Shown here piece after piece: positions 27,194 through 31,833 of a DNA stretch of 31,833 bases. Each line of letters opens with the position of its first letter. Position 1 is the first letter of the stretch. The translations under genes and the position numbers were made by a program. This DNA is from ZC4RG30 sp964455685 (lineage in GTDB: Bacteria; Pseudomonadota; Gammaproteobacteria; Steroidobacterales; Steroidobacteraceae): the NCBI GenBank assembly GCA_964455685.1, contig CAYVZE010000028.1:1-31833 (forward strand), read 5' to 3'. The notes beneath the pieces were generated by a model. It saw only the letters and a list, made by a program, of their open reading frames with translations. It had not been told where the DNA came from and searched no databases.

Positions 27194-29078
27194 ATGCGGC
27201 CGCTACGGGCAGCCCTGGTCGCGGGCGTGCTGGCATCGAACGTGGCCCACGGCGTCGTGCCCGTGGAGGCCTTTGCAGCGCGGGAACAGACACGCGAGGT
27301 GGTGATCTCGCCCGACGGGAGCCACCTCGCGCTGAACTTCCGCAAGGACCTGCGCATCCTGAAGTTCCCGTCCATGGAGGCGGTGCAGGCGTTCTCCTTC
27401 CCCGAGGGAGCCGAGCCATCGAGCCTCTCCTGGGCAGGCGCGGGCAACCTGCTGGTGGTGCCCGTGCGCGGCTTCAGCAGGGAATTCCAGTCCATCACCT
27501 CCGTGCCTGCGGGCCAGATCATGCGCGCTGAAGTGGGCCGCAAGAGCATGCAGGTGGTGTGGCCGCCCAGGGATCGCGGCGCCTTCGGGCCCATGGGGCG
27601 CCCGCCGGCCATCCTGCCCATGCGCTCGCCGCGGGCGAACCATGTGGTGGTGTCCCAGCCCGATCCGCCTCCCATGATGCGCGGTGGCGAGCCCGGCGGC
27701 GTGTTCCACCTCGACGTCCGCAATGGCCGCATGGCGCGGGAAAGCGCCGCGCCCCTGCCGCTGGTGGAATACGTGTTCGGTCCCGGCGAAAAGCTGGCGC
27801 TGGCCTCAGGCGTCAATGACCGCAACGAGGCGGTGGTCTTCCAGCTCACCCCGGATCCCGCCACCCGGGCAAGCACCTGGGTGCGCAAGCTGGCCGGCCC
27901 GGCGGACCAGGGCCGACTCCGGCCGGTGGCCTGGACCGGCCAAGGAGAGGAGTACTACGCGCTCGACAACCGCGATGCCGCCACCACCGCCGTGGTGGCC
28001 TGGGATGCCGCCTCGGGCCACCAGCGGCTGCTCTACCGCCACGCCGACGTGGACATGGAAGTCGGCGGCGTTGATGCCTCGGGACGCGTGTGGCTGTTCC
28101 AGGGCTCGGACCACTATCCGGTGTACTGGTATCCGGACCCGGAGCACCCGCTGGCGCGCGCGCACCGGCAGCTCACTGCCAGCGTGCCCAATGCGCGCAT
28201 CAGCATCACCAGCCATACCGATGACCTGTCGCTGGCCGTGGCGCGCATCGAATCAGCCGAGCTGCCGACAATGTTCCTGGTGATCCAGACCAATGGCGCG
28301 CGCGTGGTGCAGCAGATCCCGGGCTGGGCCGAGCTGCCCCCCGGCATGNNNNNNNNNNNNNNNNNNNNNNNNNNNNNNNNNNNNNNNNNNNNNNNNNNNN
28401 NNNNNNNNNNNNNNNNNNNNNNNNNNNNNNNNNNNNNNNNNNNNNNNNGCCTCGCGCGGCTATGCGGTGCTCCAGGTCAACTTCCGCGGGTCCGGCGGAC
28501 GCGGCCGGGACTTCCAGCAGGCCGGCCAGGGCGAATGGGGCCGGCGCATGGCCGACGACCTCATCGATGCCGTGCGCTGGGCCATCAAGGATGGCGTCGC
28601 CGATGCGGACAAGGTCTGCATCGTGGGTGCGCGGCTGGGGGCCACCGCCGCCTTCGCAGCCGCGGCGCGCGAACCCTCGCTGTTCCGCTGTGTGGCCGGA
28701 CTCGACGGCATCTATGACCTGGCGAAGTTCTTCAACCCGGCCGGCGCGGGCATGGGCATGGGAGCGGGTGCAGGCGCGGGTGCCATGGGGCCGTCGCTGC
28801 AGGCCCTCGCCGTCGGCGAGAACCGCGCCGAGGTGGAGCGGCGCTCGCCGCTCGGCAATGCCGCGGCCATCCAGGCGCGGGTGCTGATGGTGCACAGCAA
28901 GTCGGATTTCCAGGCACCGCTGGCGCAGGCCACGGCCATGCGTGACGCACTCGCGGCCGGCGGGCAGTCGCCCGAGCTGGTCGTCGCGGAGGATGGCGCG
29001 GGGATCCTGTCGGACCAGGAGCGCGCCGCCACCTACCGGCGGCTGCTGGAGTTCCTCGACCGGGCCACCGGGTCCTGA
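27194..29078 (+). CDS. prolyl-oligopeptidase (S9)-like protein, apparently catalytically dead; spans assembly gap
   Basis: Exported S9-family protein, split by 100 N. The part before the gap (385 residues, 27194-28348) has a signal peptide, PVEAFAAREQTREVVISPDG (typical S9 start) and a beta-propeller. The part after the gap (209 residues, 28449-29078) is the alpha/beta-hydrolase domain: SRGYAVLQVNFRGSGGRGRDF. Where active members read G-x-S-Y-G-G, this has G-A-R-L-G-A, so Arg (codon 28632-28634) replaces the nucleophile. The Asp motif is kept (HSKSDFQAP), but the C-terminal Gly-His motif reads EDGAGILSDQ with no His. It is therefore probably a pseudoenzyme. The reading frames on the two sides differ if the gap is taken as exactly 100 bp, so the N-run is a placeholder and the gap size is unknown. 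The start is the ATG at 27194 after a GAGGGGGG Shine-Dalgarno. Confidence 0.8.
28349..28448. other. assembly gap (100 N)
   Basis: Exactly 100 N, the usual placeholder for a gap of unknown length. It falls inside the S9-like gene. From normal S9 protein length I would expect roughly 60-90 missing codons, including the start of the hydrolase domain. This is an estimate from family architecture. Confidence 0.97.
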
Positions 29079-29103
29079 GCGGACCCGGCAAGCGGGAATT
29101 CGA

Positions 29104-29132
29104 ACCGGCTTCCGCCTGGCGGTAACGCCGGT
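29104..29132. terminator. hairpin between convergent S9-like gene and galU
   Basis: ACCGGC (29104-29109) pairs with GCCGGT (29127-29132), with an inner CCGC-CTG-GCGG stem and a small internal loop. It lies midway in the 80-bp region between convergent stops, where a bidirectional terminator is expected. There is no U-tract, so the call rests on position and stem. Confidence 0.4.
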
Positions 29133-29158
29133 CGTCGGGGACGGGCAGACCGCCCGGT

Positions 29159-30061
29159 TCAGCTGATGGTCTGCTTCAGGTAGGCACGGAACGGCGCGCC
29201 CAGCTTCTCGTGCTTGAGGCCGTACTCGACCGTGGCCTGCAGGTATCCGAGCTTGCTGCCGCAATCGTAGCGCTTGCCCTTGAAGCGGTAGGCATGGACC
29301 GCCTCTTCCTGCATCAGCCGCGCAATGCCGTCGGTGAGCTGTATCTCCCCGCCCGCGCCGGCGCCGATCTGCTCGAGGTGGTCGAAGATGGCGGGAGTGA
29401 GGACGTAGCGTCCCACCACGGCAAGGTTCGACGGCGCCTCTGAAGCCTTCGGCTTCTCGACGATGGCGTGGACTTTCGCCGCGGATTCCGTCGAGCCCTG
29501 CGTGTCGACGATGCCGTACTTGTCGGTCTCGGAAGGATCCACTTCCTCCACGCCCAGCACGCTGCAGTAGTCATGGGCTGCGTGCACCTCAGCCATCTGC
29601 TTCAGGCACGGCGGGTCGGCGTCGATCAGGTCGTCGGCAAGGTGCACGAAGAAGGGTTCGTTTCCCACGGCTGGCCGTGCACACAGCACGGCGTGCCCCA
29701 GGCCCAGCGGCGCCGGCTGGCGGATGTAGATGCAGGTGGCATTGGAGGGCAGCACGCTGCGCAGCGTGTCGGCGAGTTCGGACTTGCCCTGGGATTCCAG
29801 CAGCTTCTCCAGTTCGGCATCGGTGTCGAAGTGGTCCTCGATGGCGCGCTTGGACGCGCCGGTGATGAACACCAGGCGCGTCGCGCCGGCAGCCAGCGCC
29901 TCCTCGACCGCGTACTGGATGAGCGGCTTGTCGACCACCGGCAGCATTTCCTTGGGGCTGGCCTTGGTCGCGGGAAGGAACCGGGTGCCCCGGCCCGCGA
30001 CCGGAAATACCGCCGTGCGGATCTGCCTGAGGTCCGTCGCTCGTCTCAGCCTGCTCGACAT
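29159..30061 (-). CDS. galU: UTP-glucose-1-phosphate uridylyltransferase GalU
   Basis: A 300-residue cytosolic enzyme making UDP-glucose from UTP and glucose-1-phosphate, for envelope polysaccharides. The nucleotide-binding signature is GRGTRFLPATK (23-33) followed by KEMLPVVDKPLIQYAVEEA. QPAPLGLGHAVLCARP and DDLID (metal-binding Asp pair) are in the middle, then EKPKASEAPSNLAVVGRYVL and GGEIQLTDGIARLM. Length is normal. The ATG at 30061 has AGGAAC 5 nt upstream and gives about 12 residues before IRTAVFPVAG, a few more than usual. It is convergent with the S9-like gene and codirectional with the upstream comEA-like gene (127 bp). Confidence 0.96.
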   Translation of the reverse strand: MSSRLRRATDLRQIRTAVFPVAGRGTRFLPATKASPKEMLPVVDKPLIQYAVEEALAAGATRLVFITGASKRAIEDHFDTDAELEKLLESQGKSELADTLRSVLPSNATCIYIRQPAPLGLGHAVLCARPAVGNEPFFVHLADDLIDADPPCLKQMAEVHAAHDYCSVLGVEEVDPSETDKYGIVDTQGSTESAAKVHAIVEKPKASEAPSNLAVVGRYVLTPAIFDHLEQIGAGAGGEIQLTDGIARLMQEEAVHAYRFKGKRYDCGSKLGYLQATVEYGLKHEKLGAPFRAYLKQTIS

Positions 30062-30188
30062 CGTGTTCCTGCAGCCTCCCTGAGGTGAACCCGGTTAGGA
30101 ACCCTTTCATGGTACAGGAAGGGCCGGTTTTCAAGACGCCGTGGTTCACGCCCGGCGGTGTCGGACGCATCTGACCGTGCTTGCAAGG

Positions 30189-30551
30189 TCATTTCTGGGA
30201 CGATCTGCCCCCTGTGGTGGAAGCGCCGGAAGTGCCGGCGGACGGCTTCGCGGCAGCCCCCGCCCCGCCCCGGGCACCGCCGAGGCGGATCTGCGCACGG
30301 TTCTTCTCGATGGCCGCCGGGCCGATTCCCTTCACCAGTGCCAGCTCGTCGGCCGACTTGAACGGTCCGTGCTTCTGCCGGTATTCGACGATGGCCTCGG
30401 CGCGCTTGATGCCGATGCCCTTCAGTTCGCGCGCCATCGTGGCGGCATCGGCAGTGTTGATGTCGACCTCGGCCGCCGGCGACGAGGAACCGAATGCGAG
30501 CAGCAGCAGGCCGAATGCCAGCGCCGCGAAAGAAACTCTCCTGGAACGCAT
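30189..30551 (-). CDS. ComEA-like helix-hairpin-helix protein
   Basis: A 120-residue exported DNA-binding protein. It has a signal peptide (MRSRRVSFAALAFGLLLLAF, cleavage near SPAAEVD), then the ComEA core: DINTADAATMARELKGIGIKR (about 30-50, first HhH) and FKSADELALVKGIGPAAIEK (about 64-83, second HhH). A low-complexity Gly/Ala/Ser/Thr tail of about 30 residues follows. ComEA proteins bind incoming double-stranded DNA in the periplasm during natural transformation, but many single-copy homologues in Proteobacteria are untested. No other competence gene is visible here. The ATG at 30551 has GGAGGT 5 nt upstream, which decides it over the upstream frame start. Confidence 0.88.
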   Translation of the reverse strand: MRSRRVSFAALAFGLLLLAFGSSSPAAEVDINTADAATMARELKGIGIKRAEAIVEYRQKHGPFKSADELALVKGIGPAAIEKNRAQIRLGGARGGAGAAAKPSAGTSGASTTGGRSSQK

Positions 30552-30612
30552 GCTGGACCTCCGTTGGAACAGGACGGCCAAGTCGGCCGCGCAGCCAGTG
30601 TGGAGGTGTGCC

Positions 30613-30652
30613 GGCGGGAAAGGTCCCGCCCTATCGGCGCCGTTTGCGCCGA
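30613..30652 (-). terminator. tandem hairpins downstream of ihfB
   Basis: Read on the minus strand after the ihfB stop: TCGGCGC-AAACG-GCGCCGA (30652-30634, 7-bp stem) then, 3 nt later, GGCGGGA-CCTT-TCCCGCC (30630-30613, 7-bp stem). Both are perfect. Tandem hairpins between ihfB and the comEA-like gene suggest a transcription end or RNA-processing site; no long U-run follows either. Confidence 0.5.
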
Positions 30653-30662
30653 AACAGCCGCG

Positions 30663-30965
30663 TCAATCGCGGATCGGGGTGCCGATGCTCTCGTTGACCC
30701 GCTCGCGCAGGTCCTTGCCGGGCTTGAAGTGCGGTACGTGCTTGCCGGCCAGCGCCACGGCTTCGCCGGTCTTGGGATTGCGCCCCTGCCGGGGCGGACG
30801 GAAGTGCAGCGAGAAGCTGCCGAAGCCCCTGATCTCGATGCGCTGGCCCTGCGCCAGAGCGTCGCTCATGATCTCAAGGATCTGCTTCAGCGCCAGCTCG
30901 ACGTCGCGCGCCGGCAGGTGCTTCTGCTTGGCCGTGATGATCTCGATCAGTTCCGACTTCGTCAT
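30663..30965 (-). CDS. ihfB: integration host factor subunit beta
   Basis: A 100-residue nucleoid protein that with IhfA bends DNA at specific sites in replication, recombination and sigma-54 or two-component promoter control. It has MTKSELIEIITAKQKHLPAR at the start, IEIRGFGSFSLHFRPPRQGRNPKTG (about 43-67, the DNA-binding arm with the conserved Arg-Pro-Pro-Arg region) and KHVPHFKPGKDLRERVN at the end. Length is normal for IHF-beta. The arm HFRPPRQGRNPKTGE and the position immediately downstream of rpsA, the classic rpsA-ihfB order, separate it from HU. The ATG at 30965 has AGGAC upstream. Confidence 0.96.
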   Translation of the reverse strand: MTKSELIEIITAKQKHLPARDVELALKQILEIMSDALAQGQRIEIRGFGSFSLHFRPPRQGRNPKTGEAVALAGKHVPHFKPGKDLRERVNESIGTPIRD

Positions 30966-30991
30966 GAAAGTCCGTCCTGGATGCGGCCGGA

Positions 30992-31019
30992 GGGAGGCAC
31001 GGCGGATGCCCTGCCTCCC
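30992..31019 (-). other. hairpin between rpsA and ihfB
   Basis: GGGAGGCA (30992-30999) and TGCCTCCC (31012-31019) form a perfect 8-bp stem with a 12-nt loop, in the 68-bp region between the rpsA stop and the ihfB start. Without a U-tract it is more likely an attenuator or processing hairpin that lets part of rpsA transcription reach ihfB. Confidence 0.4.
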
Positions 31020-31033
31020 CCTTGCCGTAACGC

Positions 31034-31833
31034 TCAGTCGCGATCGTTGCCGATCTGCTCCTTGAGCAGGTCACCCAGGCTGGTGCCCGAGGAACCGCCC
31101 GATTCGGTGCGATAGCTCTGCACCGCCTCGGCTTCTTCGTGGATTTCCTTGGCCTTGACCGACAGCGTGATGGTGCGGGTCTTGCGATCCACGCCGACGA
31201 ACTTGGCCTCGACGGTGTCGCCCACCTTCAGCACGGTGCGCGCATCGTCGACGCGGTCGCGGCCCAGCTCGGTGGAACGCAGCTGGCCTTCCACGCCGTT
31301 GCCCAGGTCGATCAGGGCGCCGCGGGCGTCAACCTCGGTCACCGTGCCGGTGACGATGCTGCCGCGCGGGTGCTCCGCGACATAGGCCGAGAATGGGTCC
31401 TTGGCGAGCTGCTTGATACCCAGCGAGATGCGCTCGCGCTCCGGATCGATCGACAGGACCATGGCCTCGATGAGCTGGCCCTTCTGGTAGCTGCGCACCG
31501 CCTCTTCGCCGGGGACGTCCCAGGAGATGTCGGACAGGTGCACCAGGCCGTCGATGTTGCCCGGCAGGCCGATGAAGATGCCGAAGTCGGTGATCGACTT
31601 GACCTGGCCGGAGACCTTGTCGCCGCGGTTGTAGTTCTCGGCGAACTCCTTCCACGGGTTGCTCTTGCACTGCTTGAGGCCGAGGGAGATGCGGCGACGC
31701 TCCTCGTCCACATCCAGCACCATGACCTCGACTTCCTCGCCGGTCTGCACGACCTTGGACGGATTGACGTTCTTGTTCGTCCAGTCCATCTCGGACACGT
31801 GCACCAGGCCCTCGACGCCCGGCTCGATCTCGA
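31034..31833 (-). CDS. rpsA: 30S ribosomal protein S1, 3' part (truncated by window edge)
   Basis: The C-terminal ~266 residues of ribosomal protein S1, which helps mRNA bind to the 30S subunit. The 5' end is outside the window, so the frame is open to base 31833. Visible are the end of one S1 repeat (VEGLVHVSEMDW, then LDVDEERRRISLGLKQCKSNPW), a complete repeat (GDKVSGQVKSITDFGIFIGL, then GLVHLSDISWD, ERERISLGIKQLAKDPF) and the last repeat (GSIVTGTVTEVDARGALIDL to RTITLSVKAKEI). An acidic/serine-rich tail ends in SLGDLLKEQIGNDRD. All features are typical of proteobacterial six-repeat S1. Confidence 0.97.
   Translation of the reverse strand, partial: EIEPGVEGLVHVSEMDWTNKNVNPSKVVQTGEEVEVMVLDVDEERRRISLGLKQCKSNPWKEFAENYNRGDKVSGQVKSITDFGIFIGLPGNIDGLVHLSDISWDVPGEEAVRSYQKGQLIEAMVLSIDPERERISLGIKQLAKDPFSAYVAEHPRGSIVTGTVTEVDARGALIDLGNGVEGQLRSTELGRDRVDDARTVLKVGDTVEAKFVGVDRKTRTITLSVKAKEIHEEAEAVQSYRTESGGSSGTSLGDLLKEQIGNDRD

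Noticed and set aside
26118..27419. Minus-strand open frame opposite the DUF8021-like gene
   Set aside because: It would cross two better-supported plus-strand starts with Shine-Dalgarno sites and has shadow-like composition.

Overview
The window is GC-rich bacterial DNA from a proteobacterium, most likely a gammaproteobacterium of the Xanthomonadales/Nevskiales/Steroidobacterales type. The evidence is an rpsA-ihfB pair, a GalU, an outer-membrane porin, NsrR, a UrtABCDE/UreDABCEF-type urea locus, and a VAO-type flavoprotein next to DUF3237. The taxonomic call is an inference. Genes are packed tightly, with many 1-14 nt overlaps. I see no tRNA, rRNA, CRISPR array, insertion sequence or prophage gene, and no gene-free stretch longer than about 220 bp. 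A run of 100 N (28349-28448) is an assembly gap inside one gene.

Left part (1-4936). A DUF488 gene converges on and overlaps an NsrR-type regulator gene, which is translationally coupled to a gene for an exported mono-haem c-type cytochrome. A stress-type cassette follows: two divergent DGPF/YCII-family genes and an ECF42-type sigma factor with its TPR-like C-terminal extension. The intergenic region carries a TGTCGA-N17-CGTC element matching the promoter signature I recall for ECF42.

Centre (5014-22038). This is a complete urea sensing, uptake and hydrolysis locus. ureG stands alone at the left. A two-component pair on the minus strand follows: a 1145-residue hybrid kinase whose sensor is an NCS1 nucleobase-permease-like domain plus an eight-cysteine cluster, and a REC-LuxR response regulator. 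Divergently, one long operon encodes an outer-membrane porin, the urea ABC transporter UrtABCDE, urease structural subunits and accessory proteins (UreD, A, B, C, E, F) and a UreJ/HupE nickel permease. Urea would cross the outer membrane by the porin, be captured by UrtA, be pumped in by UrtBCDE and be hydrolysed by UreABC, which is matured with nickel from UreJ, UreE and UreDFG.

Right-centre (22043-29078). A tight minus-strand operon encodes a DUF3237 protein, a VAO/PCMH-type flavoprotein, a lipoprotein cytochrome c, a small Tat-exported protein and an unrecognised membrane-associated protein. A secreted acidic protein gene lies beyond it. Divergently, a DUF8021-like secreted protein is followed by an S9 prolyl-oligopeptidase-like protein that appears to lack its catalytic Ser and His. 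Together these look like an envelope-associated oxidation module for a phenolic or similar substrate; the substrate is unknown.

Right end (29159-31833). Core genes on the minus strand: galU, a ComEA-like helix-hairpin-helix protein, ihfB and the 3' part of rpsA, which runs off the window.

The most unusual items are the permease-kinase fusion controlling a urea locus, the ECF42 cassette with a promoter hexamer usable in both directions, the displaced ureG, the flavocytochrome operon with unknown partners, and the S9 pseudoenzyme.
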